From: Pyxidicoccus caerfyrddinensis
GTDB taxonomy: Bacteria; Myxococcota; Myxococcia; Myxococcales; Myxococcaceae
DNA: 54,747 bases
Direction: 5' to 3'
Assembly: GCF_010894405.1 (NCBI RefSeq)
Contig: NZ_JAAIYA010000045.1
Location: 1 to 54,747 of the forward strand
Within the stretch, counting starts at the first letter, position 1; every line of letters begins with the position of its first letter. Made by a program: the position numbers and the translations under genes. A model generated the notes under the pieces. That model was given only the letters and a program-made list of their open reading frames with translations, was not told the DNA's origin and made no database searches. Shown one piece after another: positions 16,688 to 25,162 of this stretch.

Positions 16688-17503
16688 TCAGGGCCGGGGC
16701 GCTTCCACGCCGAGCACGTTGGGCAGTGCCCAGTAGCGCGTGTTGTCGTCGTTCTCGTTGAAGCCCGTCTCGTAGCTGCCCACCCGGCGCACGGTGCGCG
16801 CCGGCGCGGCGACGTGGAGCGACGCCTCCGGCCCACCCTCCAGGTACATCAACCGCTTCAGGCCCAGGGGCAGCCGCCGGAGGACCTCGATGAAGTCATG
16901 CGTGCGGTAGGGCGAGCGCGCGTGAAACATCAGCAGCCGTCCCTGCCCGTCGATGCCGAGCGCGGCGGTGCTCCACTCGCGCGGCTGGGACTGCCATGTG
17001 TTGCGCCCCTTGCAGTCCACCATGCGCAGGGACTGGAGCACCGTGCCGTAGCGCGGCAGCAGGGACTCCACGTCGTCACAGGCCGCGTCGAGGAGTTGCA
17101 CCGGCGGCAGGCCCTTCTCCCGGGGATGCAGCACCAGGAAGGTGCGGTAGTCCTTGCGGCGGGTGGGGTTGAGCTCGCGTCCCTCCGTGCGCGCCTGCCC
17201 CACGGGACGGCCGCCCGGGTGGAACATGCCCGCGTTGGTGACGGCGATGAGGCCGTGCAGGGCCGCCCACTGTTCCGCCGTCGGCTCCGGCGCGTGGCCC
17301 TCCAGCGAGGCGCTCAGGAGCCGCACCGGCCGACGCGCCACGTCCACCCGCACCACGGTGACGCGTGAGTCGCCCACCGACGACTTGAGATGTGCGTCGA
17401 ATTCCGCCAGCTCCAGCCCGGGTGCGAGCGTCTCCCACGGGGCGGCGAGGGCGGGCAGGGACAGGCAGACGAGCAGGACGGTGAGACGGCTCATGGCGGG
17501 CAT
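16688..17503 (-). CDS. Exported phosphodiester glycosidase-like (NAGPA/DUF2233) protein
   Basis: 271 residues. A signal peptide (MSRLTVLLVCLSLPALA) precedes a domain with the NAGPA/DUF2233 pattern: TLAPGLELAEF, VTVVRVD, LIAVTNAGMFHPGGRPVG, ALGIDGQGRLLMFHARSP, and LMYLEGGPEASLHV, where the NAGMF and YLEGG segments are the family hallmarks. Relatives include the human enzyme uncovering mannose-6-phosphate and bacterial proteins acting on cell-envelope sugars; the substrate here is unknown. The start could be the ATG at 17503 or at 17494, three codons on; neither has a strong binding site. Some open frame remains further upstream but without signal-peptide character. Confidence 0.8.
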   Translation of the reverse strand: MPAMSRLTVLLVCLSLPALAAPWETLAPGLELAEFDAHLKSSVGDSRVTVVRVDVARRPVRLLSASLEGHAPEPTAEQWAALHGLIAVTNAGMFHPGGRPVGQARTEGRELNPTRRKDYRTFLVLHPREKGLPPVQLLDAACDDVESLLPRYGTVLQSLRMVDCKGRNTWQSQPREWSTAALGIDGQGRLLMFHARSPYRTHDFIEVLRRLPLGLKRLMYLEGGPEASLHVAAPARTVRRVGSYETGFNENDDNTRYWALPNVLGVEAPRP

Positions 17504-17702
17504 TGGAATCCAGTCGGAGAGGGGACTGCCCCGGCCGGATTGCAAGGCGCGAGCCCTGCGTGTCCGGGAATGGGAAGCGGCTTCCCAGGGGTGAACACGG
17601 CGCCCGGGCGCTTCCGTCTGTTCCCGAGGGGTTGGCACACTGGACGGCGGTGGCTCGGTCATTGCTATTCAGGAGGCCGCCCCCACCCCCCCCGGAGCGT
17701 GA

Positions 17703-20168
17703 ATGCAGGATTTCATCCAGGAACTTCGTCACGCGGCGCGGATGCTCGCCAAGCATCCCGGCTTCACCGCCGTGGCGCTGTTCACGCTCGCGCTGGGCAT
17801 CGCCGCCAACACCGCCATCTTCAGCGTCGCGGACGCGGTGCTCTTCTCGCCGCTGCCCTACGCGGCGCCGGACCGGCTGGTGATGGTGTGGGGGAAGAGC
17901 CCGAACCTGGACCGGCAGACGGTGTCGCCCGCGAACTTCCTCGACTGGCGCGCGCAGACCGAATCCTTCGACGGGCTGGCCGCCTTCTCCCACGTCCCCT
18001 TCAACCTCGCGGGTGACGGCACGCCCGAGGTCATCCGGGGCGCCAGCGTGTCCGCCAACTTCTTCCAGGTGCTCGGCACCCCGGCGGCGCTCGGGACGAC
18101 CTTCCTCGCGTCCGCGGAAGGCGCGGGGGCGCCGAATACGGTGGTGCTCGGCCACGGCTTGTGGAAGCGCCGCTTCGGCGGAGACCCGAATGTCCTTGGC
18201 CGCATGCTGCGCCTCAACGACATGAGCTACGAAGTCGTGGGCGTCATGCCGGAGCACTTCGAGTGGCCGACCATCGTCCCCACGCACGTCTCCGCCGCCG
18301 ACGCTCCGCAGCTTTTCGTGCCCGCGGTCCACCGGGACATCCCCCAGCTGGGGACGGACACCACGCAGGACACGAGCGCATGGCGCGACGGCAACTACCT
18401 GCGGGTGGTGGGGCGGCTGAAGCCCGGTGTCACGCTGGAGGGCGCGTCGCGGGAGCTGGACACCATCGCCGAGCGGCTCGCCCGGGAGTACCCGGAGTCG
18501 AACGCGAGGTCGGGCATTGGCCTGGTGTCCCTGCGGGAGCAGCTCGTCGGCAACGTGCGCTCGGCGTTGTGGGTGCTGCTGGCGGCGGTGGGGCTGGTGC
18601 TGGTGATTGCGTGCGCCAACGTCGCCAACCTCTTCCTCGCGCGGGCCTCCGCGCGGCGGCAGGAGCTGACGGTGCGCCTGGCGTTGGGGGCGCGCCGGAG
18701 CCAGCTGGTGCGGCAGCTCCTCACGGAGAGCGTGCTGCTGGCGCTGGCCGCGGGGGCGCTCGGGTTGCTGCTGGCGCTGTGGGGAATGGACGCGCTGCTC
18801 GCGCTCGTGCCTCCGGAGCTGCCCCGGCTCGGCGCCGTGGGGCTGGATGGGCGGGTGCTCGCCTTCACGCTGCTGACGTCGCTGGCCACGGGTGTGCTGT
18901 TCGGGCTCGTCCCGGCGCTGCAGGCCTCGAGGCCGGACCTCAATGGCGTGCTCCGGCAGGGCGGAGGGGGACGCTTCTCCGGCGCGGGCCAGCGCTCGCG
19001 CGGCGCGCTGGTGGTGGGCGAGGTGGCGCTGGCGGTGGTGCTGCTCATCAGCGCCGGGCTGCTCTTGCGCAGCCTCTGGAGCATGCAGGCGGTGGAGCTG
19101 GGCTTCCGCGCCGATGGAGTGCTCACGTGGCGCGTGTCGCTGCCCGCCGCGGAGTACCCGGACGACGCCCGGCAGGCGGCCCTCTTCCAACGGCTCCAGG
19201 AGCGGGTGGAAGCGCTGCCCGGCGTGAAGAGCGTGGGCGCGGTGTCGGACCTGCCCTTCGGCGGCGACAACATCTGGCGGGTCATGGACATCGAAGGACA
19301 GCCACGCCCCGCGGCCGGCGACGAGCGCTCCGTGGGCTTCCAGGTCGTCACGCCCGGCTACTTCCGCACACTGGGCATTCCGCTGAAGCGCGGGCGCGAC
19401 GTCGCGTCCTCGGACCGCGCGGACACGCAGCAGGTGGTCCTGGTCAACGAGTCCACCGCGCGTCAGTACTGGCCGGGACAGGAACCGCTGGGACAGCGCA
19501 TCCGCCTGGGCTCCGATTCGGATGCCCCGTGGCGCACCGTCGTCGGCGTGGTGGGTGACGTGCGGCAGGCCGGCGCCATCAAGGAGCCGCGGCCGGAGGT
19601 CTACGTCGCGGCGCTCCAGGACACGTTCCACTTCATCCAGTTCGCCGCCCGCACGGAGGGAGACCCGGCGCGGCTGGTGGCCGGGGTGCGCGAGGCCGTG
19701 TCCGCGCTGGACTCGAACCTGGCCATCTCCCAGGTGCGGACGATGGAGGAGGTCATTGCCTCGGCGATGGCGCGCCCGCGCTTCCTCTCCACGCTGGTGG
19801 CGCTGTTCGCCGCGCTGGCGCTGCTGCTGGCGGGCGTGGGCCTGTCCGGCGTCATCGCGTACATGGCCCGGCAGCGGACGCACGAGATTGGCATCCGCAT
19901 GGCGCTGGGCGCGCGGCCCGTGGATGTGCTGCGGCTGGTGGTGGGCAGCGGCATGCGGCTGGCGCTGGCGGGCGTGGGGCTGGGACTGGTGGGGGCGTGG
20001 GCGGCCACGCGGGGCATGGCGAGCCAGCTCTACGGCGTGAGCGCCACGGACCCGCTCACCTTCGGCGGACTGGCGCTGGTGGTGATGGCGGTGACGCTGG
20101 TGGCCACGTGGCTGCCAGCGCGGCGGGCCACGCGGGTGGACCCGCTGGTGGCCATGCGGAGTGAGTGA
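17703..20168 (+). CDS. ABC-type permease, ADOP (acidobacterial duplicated orphan permease) family
   Basis: 821 residues. Begins with ELRHAARMLAKHPGFTAV and a first transmembrane helix (LALGIAANTAIFSV), the signature start of ADOP permeases, followed by a MacB-like periplasmic domain, a cluster of FtsX helices around 280-400, a second periplasmic domain containing TPGYFRTLGIPLKRGRD, and a final FtsX block (LLLAGVGLSGVIAYMARQRT, EIGIRMALGARP). The family is related to MacB/LolC-type mechanotransmitting permeases but lacks the ATPase. No ABC ATPase gene lies nearby. A close paralogue follows 36 bases downstream. The two are probably one transcription unit and may form a heterodimer (inference). 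Confidence 0.87.
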   Translation: MQDFIQELRHAARMLAKHPGFTAVALFTLALGIAANTAIFSVADAVLFSPLPYAAPDRLVMVWGKSPNLDRQTVSPANFLDWRAQTESFDGLAAFSHVPFNLAGDGTPEVIRGASVSANFFQVLGTPAALGTTFLASAEGAGAPNTVVLGHGLWKRRFGGDPNVLGRMLRLNDMSYEVVGVMPEHFEWPTIVPTHVSAADAPQLFVPAVHRDIPQLGTDTTQDTSAWRDGNYLRVVGRLKPGVTLEGASRELDTIAERLAREYPESNARSGIGLVSLREQLVGNVRSALWVLLAAVGLVLVIACANVANLFLARASARRQELTVRLALGARRSQLVRQLLTESVLLALAAGALGLLLALWGMDALLALVPPELPRLGAVGLDGRVLAFTLLTSLATGVLFGLVPALQASRPDLNGVLRQGGGGRFSGAGQRSRGALVVGEVALAVVLLISAGLLLRSLWSMQAVELGFRADGVLTWRVSLPAAEYPDDARQAALFQRLQERVEALPGVKSVGAVSDLPFGGDNIWRVMDIEGQPRPAAGDERSVGFQVVTPGYFRTLGIPLKRGRDVASSDRADTQQVVLVNESTARQYWPGQEPLGQRIRLGSDSDAPWRTVVGVVGDVRQAGAIKEPRPEVYVAALQDTFHFIQFAARTEGDPARLVAGVREAVSALDSNLAISQVRTMEEVIASAMARPRFLSTLVALFAALALLLAGVGLSGVIAYMARQRTHEIGIRMALGARPVDVLRLVVGSGMRLALAGVGLGLVGAWAATRGMASQLYGVSATDPLTFGGLALVVMAVTLVATWLPARRATRVDPLVAMRSE

Positions 20169-20204
20169 GGCACGAGACTTTCTCGCAGTCCCGGGGGGGA
20201 TTCG

Positions 20205-22667
20205 ATGACGGCACTGGTTCAGGAGCTGCGGCAGACCCTGCGGATGTTGTGGAAGCACCCCGGCTTCACCGTGGTCGCGGTGCTCACGCTCGCGCTGGGC
20301 ATCGCCGCCAACACCGCCATCTTCAGTGTCATCAACGCGGTGCTGCTGGCGCCCCTCCCGTTCGCCGAGCCGGAGCGGCTCGCCCTCCTGTGGGTGCAGC
20401 GCGAGGCGGACTCGCGCGAGCCGGTGTCGGCTCCGGACTTCCTCGCGTGGCGCGAGGGGAGCCGGGACGCCTTCGAGGCGCTCGCCGCCGTGGCCGCGGT
20501 GCCCTTCAACCTGGCCGGGGAGGGGACTCCGGAGCGGCTGCGCGGTGCCAGCGTCTCCACCAACTTCTTCGACGTGCTGGGCGTGGAGGCGGCGCTCGGC
20601 ACGACGTTCCGCTCGGACCCGGCGGGCCAGTCCCCGTGGCAGGTGGTGGTGCTCAGCCATGAGCTGTGGCAGCGCCGCTTCGGCGCGGACGCGGGCGTCA
20701 TCGGCCGGACGGTGCGGCTGAACGACAGGGGCTACCAGGTCATCGGGGTGATGCCCGCGCGCTTCACGTGGCCGTCCATCACCCCGGTGCAGGCGCTCAC
20801 CCAGGACCGGGCGGAGCTGTGGGTGCCGGCGGTGAAGCACGACGTGCCGCTGTTCGGGCCGGACGTGGAGCAGGACTTCTCCCAGGAGCGCAACCTCCAC
20901 TACCTGCGCGTGGTGGGGCGGCTGAAGCAGGGCGTGGCGCTGGAGGCGGCCTCTCGCGCGCTGGGCCTCGTGGCCGAGCGGCGGGCCCGCGAGTTCCCGG
21001 ACACGAATGCGAAGGCGGGCGTCCAGGTGGTGGCGCTGCGTGAGCAGCTCGTGGGCAACGTGCGGCACGTCCTCTGGGTGTTGCTGGGCGCGGTGGGGCT
21101 GGTGCTGGCGATTGCGTGCGCCAACGTCGCCAACCTGTTCCTCGTGCGGGCCACGGCGCGGCGGCGGGAGCTGGCCGTCCGCGTGGCGCTGGGGGCGAGC
21201 CGCGGACGGGTGGTGCGGCAGTTGCTGCTGGAGAGCCTGCTGCTGGCGCTCGCGGCCGGGGCCGTCGGGCTGCTGGGCGCGGTGTGGGGCGTCGACGTGC
21301 TGCTGGGCATGAGCACCGGGGAGCTGCCGCGCACCACCGAGGTGGGGCTGGATGGGCGCGTGCTCGCCTTCACGCTCTTCATGTCGGTGCTCACGGGCGT
21401 GCTGTTCGGCCTGGTGCCGGCAATCCAGTCCTCCGCGCCGGACCTGCACACCACGCTCAAGGGCGCGGGGGGACAGGCCTCGCCCGTCGGAGGACGCTCG
21501 CGCGGGGCGCTGGTGGTGGGCGAGGTGGCGCTGGCGGTGGTGCTGCTCATCGGCGCGGGGCTGCTGCTGCGCAGCCTGTGGCGCCTGCAGGCGGTGGAGC
21601 CGGGCTTCCAGACGGACCACGCGCTCACCTGGAGCCTGTCGCTGCCGCCCGGGGACTACCCCGACGAGCGGCGGCAGGCGGCCTTCTTCCAGGACGTCGT
21701 GGCGCGGGTGGAGGCGCTGCCCGGGGTGAAGAGCGCCGCCGCGGTGGTGACGCTCCCGTTCGACGGGAACGACATCTCCCTGGCGCTGTTCATCGAGGGA
21801 CGGCCTCCCGCCGAGCCCGGCCCGCAGCGGACGCTGGGGTTGCAGATGGTGACGCCCGGCTACTTCCGCACGCTGGGGATTCCGCTGCGACAGGGCCGGG
21901 ACTTCGCCTCCACGGACACGGCGGACACGGGGCCGGTGGTGCTGGTCAATGCGGCGGCGGTCCGGAAGTTCTGGCCGGGCGCGGATCCGCTGGGCCAGCG
22001 CGTGCGCATCGGCTCGCCGGAGGACGGGTGGCGCACCGTCGTGGGCGTGGTGGACGACGTGCGGCACGGCGGACCGACGGCGGACCCGCGCGCGGAGCTC
22101 TACGTGCCCATCATGCAGAGCACCTTCCCCTCCATGCAGTTCGTGGCGCGCACCGAGGGCGAGCCCCTGGCGCTGGCCGCCGCGGTGCGCTCGGCGGTGG
22201 CGGCGCTGGATGCGGACCTGCCGGTGTCGCAGGTCCGCACGCTGGAGGCGGTGGTGGCGTCCGCCACGGCGCGCCAGCGCTTCCTCTCCGCGCTGGTGGG
22301 CGTCTTCGCGGCGCTGGCGTTGCTGCTGGCGGGCGTGGGGCTCTACGGGGTGATTGCGTACATGGCGCGGCAGCGGACGCAGGAGATTGGCATCCGCATG
22401 GCGCTGGGGGCCCGGCCCGAGGACGTGCTGCGGCTGGTGCTGGGCCGAGGCATGCGGCTGGCCGTGCTGGGCGTGGGACTGGGGTTGCTGGCGGCGTGGG
22501 CGGCCACCCGTGTCCTGGCGAGCATGCTCCATGAGGTGAGCACCACGGACCCGCTCACCTTCGGCAGTCTGGCATTGCTGGTGCTGGGCGTGACGCTGGT
22601 GGCCACCTGGCTGCCCGCGCGACGGGCCACGCGGGTGGACCCACTGGTGGCGCTGAAGAGCGAGTAG
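20205..22667 (+). CDS. ABC-type permease, ADOP family (second tandem copy)
   Basis: 820 residues, nearly the same length and layout as the preceding gene: ELRQTLRMLWKHPGFTVV with LALGIAANTAIFSV, FtsX helices in the middle, TPGYFRTLGIPLRQGRD in the second periplasmic domain, and EIGIRMALGARPEDVLRLV near the end. The first membrane segments are identical over long stretches, so the pair arose by tandem duplication, while the periplasmic domains have drifted. No ATPase is encoded nearby. GGGGGGA precedes the ATG. Likely inner-membrane, partnered with the first copy; the transported or sensed substrate is unknown. Confidence 0.87.
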   Translation: MTALVQELRQTLRMLWKHPGFTVVAVLTLALGIAANTAIFSVINAVLLAPLPFAEPERLALLWVQREADSREPVSAPDFLAWREGSRDAFEALAAVAAVPFNLAGEGTPERLRGASVSTNFFDVLGVEAALGTTFRSDPAGQSPWQVVVLSHELWQRRFGADAGVIGRTVRLNDRGYQVIGVMPARFTWPSITPVQALTQDRAELWVPAVKHDVPLFGPDVEQDFSQERNLHYLRVVGRLKQGVALEAASRALGLVAERRAREFPDTNAKAGVQVVALREQLVGNVRHVLWVLLGAVGLVLAIACANVANLFLVRATARRRELAVRVALGASRGRVVRQLLLESLLLALAAGAVGLLGAVWGVDVLLGMSTGELPRTTEVGLDGRVLAFTLFMSVLTGVLFGLVPAIQSSAPDLHTTLKGAGGQASPVGGRSRGALVVGEVALAVVLLIGAGLLLRSLWRLQAVEPGFQTDHALTWSLSLPPGDYPDERRQAAFFQDVVARVEALPGVKSAAAVVTLPFDGNDISLALFIEGRPPAEPGPQRTLGLQMVTPGYFRTLGIPLRQGRDFASTDTADTGPVVLVNAAAVRKFWPGADPLGQRVRIGSPEDGWRTVVGVVDDVRHGGPTADPRAELYVPIMQSTFPSMQFVARTEGEPLALAAAVRSAVAALDADLPVSQVRTLEAVVASATARQRFLSALVGVFAALALLLAGVGLYGVIAYMARQRTQEIGIRMALGARPEDVLRLVLGRGMRLAVLGVGLGLLAAWAATRVLASMLHEVSTTDPLTFGSLALLVLGVTLVATWLPARRATRVDPLVALKSE

Positions 22668-22711
22668 CCTTCAGACGGTGGACTTCGCGGAGGGGCGTGG
22701 TTCCGCGTGGG

Positions 22712-22737
22712 GCGGGCGCCGCGGAAGGCGCGCCCGC
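22712..22737. terminator. GC-rich hairpin between convergent permease and acyltransferase genes
   Basis: GCGGGCGC at 22712-22719 pairs perfectly with GCGCCCGC at 22730-22737 around a 10-base loop. It lies seven bases beyond the acyltransferase stop and 45 bases beyond the permease stop, so it could serve both. No T tract is present. Confidence 0.5.
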
Positions 22738-22743
22738 GTGCCG

Positions 22744-23988
22744 TCACGCCGCCTTCGCCAGGGCGTCCGGCGGCTTCGCTGCCTCTGTCGCGTTCTTCCC
22801 GAGCCGGCTCTTCATCCGCAGGAAGGGCCGCTCGACGGCGTAGTACGAGAGTGACGAGAACGCGACGGCCAGGCAGAGCTTGGCGGCGCTCAGCAGCAGC
22901 CATCCGGACCAGGACGCCGTGGCGGTGTCCGCGGCCTTCCCGAGGAGCGTCGCCGGTGTGTAGAACGCGAAGCTGTGCCAGAGGTAGAGGCTGTACGAGC
23001 GCCTGCCCACCCAGGCGAGCGGCGCGACGCTCACGATGCGGCTCGCGAGCCCCCGAGCGTTCGACAGCATGTAGAGAATCAGGCACGCCGCGGCGAGGGC
23101 CACCACCGTGAAGCCGCCGCGGAAGAGCACGTCGAGCCGGAGGTCCGGCACCGGGCGCCTGAGGGTCAGGCGGATGTCCTCCCCGCCGCAGGCCACGGCA
23201 ATCAGCACCACCGAGGCGAGGGCCACCCCGTGCCACGCGGCCGACCGCTTCGGCAGCCCCCGCCACGCGGCCCACAGCGCGGCGATGCAGCCGATGAGCG
23301 GCGCGTCGAGACGCGTGTCCGTGCGCTGGTAGGTCCGAATGAAGGCGGCCATCACACCGTCGCTGGCGACTTGCGAGCTCCACAGTGTGAGCCTCCAACC
23401 GCCGACGAGCGCGACGACCAGCACGAGGCCCCCGATGATGACCGGAAGCCGGACGCCCCGTCGCAGCAGCAGGAAGAGGGTGGGAGGCCAGAGGAGGTAG
23501 AACTGCTCCTCGACACTGAGGGACCACGTAATCGAGAGCCCGCCGAGGTCGTAAATCCAGTTCGAGAAGTAGAACAGCGTGGACCCGATCGCGAGCCAGG
23601 GCTTCCGACCGAACATCGTATTCCAGCCGAGCACCGCTCCCAGGATGCAGAGGATGGCGACGAAGAAGTACAGCGCCGGCAGGAGCCGCAGCGCGCGCCG
23701 CAGGTAGAACCGCCTGAAGGAGATGGTCTCGGTGCGCGACCACTCCTGGAGCAGCAGCGAGGTGATGAGGAACCCACTCAGGACGAAGAAGACGTCCACG
23801 CCGATGAAGCCGTTTGGCAGTACACCGGGCATCTGCTTCGCACCGAGCGCACTGAGGTGCACCCCCATCACCATCAAGCAGGCGATGCCGCGGACGCCGT
23901 CGAGGACGGGCTCGTGTTCCAGCTCATATGCGAGCGTGGCTCGCGAGGTGGATGGAGCGGCGACGGCGGGGAGGGCAGGGCGGGTCAT
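22744..23988 (-). CDS. Acyltransferase 3 family integral membrane protein (OafA/YrhL type)
   Basis: 414 residues with about ten hydrophobic segments. Family marks are LDGVRGIACLMVMGVHLSA near the start (with the essential His), NGFIGVDVFFVLSGFLITSLLL, RRFYLRRALRLLPALYFF, SITWSLSVEEQFYLLWP, and late YSLYLWHSFAFY and YYAVERPFLR. Such proteins move acyl groups, often acetyl, onto sugars of surface polysaccharides, antibiotics or lipids in the inner membrane. The substrate is unknown. The start is the ATG at 23988; an upstream open frame lacks protein-like character. No glycan gene cluster adjoins it, so it appears stand-alone. Confidence 0.87.
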   Translation of the reverse strand: MTRPALPAVAAPSTSRATLAYELEHEPVLDGVRGIACLMVMGVHLSALGAKQMPGVLPNGFIGVDVFFVLSGFLITSLLLQEWSRTETISFRRFYLRRALRLLPALYFFVAILCILGAVLGWNTMFGRKPWLAIGSTLFYFSNWIYDLGGLSITWSLSVEEQFYLLWPPTLFLLLRRGVRLPVIIGGLVLVVALVGGWRLTLWSSQVASDGVMAAFIRTYQRTDTRLDAPLIGCIAALWAAWRGLPKRSAAWHGVALASVVLIAVACGGEDIRLTLRRPVPDLRLDVLFRGGFTVVALAAACLILYMLSNARGLASRIVSVAPLAWVGRRSYSLYLWHSFAFYTPATLLGKAADTATASWSGWLLLSAAKLCLAVAFSSLSYYAVERPFLRMKSRLGKNATEAAKPPDALAKAA

Positions 23989-24203
23989 CGCCTGGGATGG
24001 TACTCGCGGCCTCGGGCCGTGCCAAAGAGGGCCGGCGTGTTGGCGCGGTGGCGCTGCCCATGACGAGCCGCGGTGCTGCCCGGCACCGAGCGCTTCAAAC
24101 ACAAGCAGGACCTTGAAAGGAATTGCGACCGCCGCCGGGGTGCTGACGAGATTCACGGCTCGTGGACGTTGACTCGCCGCCCGCGTTGGGGGACGGGTGG
24201 GGC

Positions 24204-25121
24204 ATGGCGCAGCAGAAGGTCCAGGTTCCCCGGGAGGCCGCGGGTGAGCGGCTCGACCGCTTCCTCTCGAAGCACGTGCCGGGCTTCACACCGGAGCGGG
24301 CCCGCGCGCTCATCGACTCGGGGGCGGTGCGCATCCGGGGCAAGAAGTGCCAGCCCACGCGCAAGCTGTGGGGCGGAGAGGAAATCGAAATCGAGCGGCC
24401 CGAGCCCCGGGCCGCGCCCGCTGTCTCCGCCGAGGGTCCGTTGCTGCCGGTGCTCCATGACGACGCGGCCCTCGTCATCGTGAACAAGCCGCCCGGGCTC
24501 GTCGTGGAGCCGGAGGGGCGCGCGGCCTCGGTGGTGGGCCTGCTCGCCGCGCAGCGGCCTCCGTTCGACGTGGAGGGACTGGCGCAGCCCGGCGTGGTGC
24601 ACCGGTTGGACCGTGAGACGAGCGGGTGTCTGGCCTTCGCGCGCACGGACGATGCCGCCGCGGCGATGCTGCGAGCGTTCCAGGAGAAGCAGGTGGACAA
24701 GCGCTACTGGACGCTCGTCCTGGGACGTCCGCCCGAGCAGGGCCGTCTGGAGGGGCCGTACTCGAGGGACCCGAAGGACCCGCGCCGCTTCACCACCCGC
24801 GTGCCGTCCGCGCGCCGTGCCGCGCTCTCGTTCGAGGTGCGGGAGAGTTTCCCCGGCGCCGCGCTGCTGGAGGTGGACCTGGACACCGGCCGCACGCACC
24901 AGATTCGCGTGCAGCTCTCGGAGGCAGGCTTCCCCGTGCTCGGGGACTCGCTCTACGGCACCGAGGAGGCGCGCACCCATCCGGCCGCAATGGCCCTGGG
25001 CCGGCAGGCGCTGCATGCGTTTCGTCTGGAGATACCGAGCCCCGCCTCGGGACGGATGGTGCGCGTGGAGGCTCCGCTGCCCGAGGACTTCGAGCGGGCG
25101 CTGACGGTGCTGCGCGGGTGA
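24204..25121 (+). CDS. RluA family pseudouridine synthase
   Basis: 305 residues. An N-terminal S4 RNA-binding domain (ERLDRFLSKHVPGFTPERARALIDSGAVRI) is followed by the catalytic domain with HRLDRETSGCLAFART, where the Asp of RLDRETSG is the catalytic nucleophile, then DKRYWTLVLG, and DTGRTHQIRVQLSEAGFPVLGDSLYG near the C-terminus. This is the full RluA/RluD pattern, so it makes pseudouridine in rRNA or tRNA in the cytoplasm; the target base cannot be told. The ATG at 24204 is preferred over one 14 codons earlier because the S4 domain starts directly after it. It is followed by an unknown gene after 41 bases. Confidence 0.9.
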   Translation: MAQQKVQVPREAAGERLDRFLSKHVPGFTPERARALIDSGAVRIRGKKCQPTRKLWGGEEIEIERPEPRAAPAVSAEGPLLPVLHDDAALVIVNKPPGLVVEPEGRAASVVGLLAAQRPPFDVEGLAQPGVVHRLDRETSGCLAFARTDDAAAAMLRAFQEKQVDKRYWTLVLGRPPEQGRLEGPYSRDPKDPRRFTTRVPSARRAALSFEVRESFPGAALLEVDLDTGRTHQIRVQLSEAGFPVLGDSLYGTEEARTHPAAMALGRQALHAFRLEIPSPASGRMVRVEAPLPEDFERALTVLRG

Positions 25122-25162
25122 TTTTCCCGCGCCCGCGCCACCCTTAGAGTGCTCTTCACGCA

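Noticed and set aside
17076..22532. Very long minus-strand open frame antisense to the permease pair
   Set aside because: It is a by-product of GC-rich codon usage; the translation is Arg/His-rich without domains, while the plus strand encodes clear permeases. Only its 3' neighbourhood overlaps the real glycosidase-like gene.
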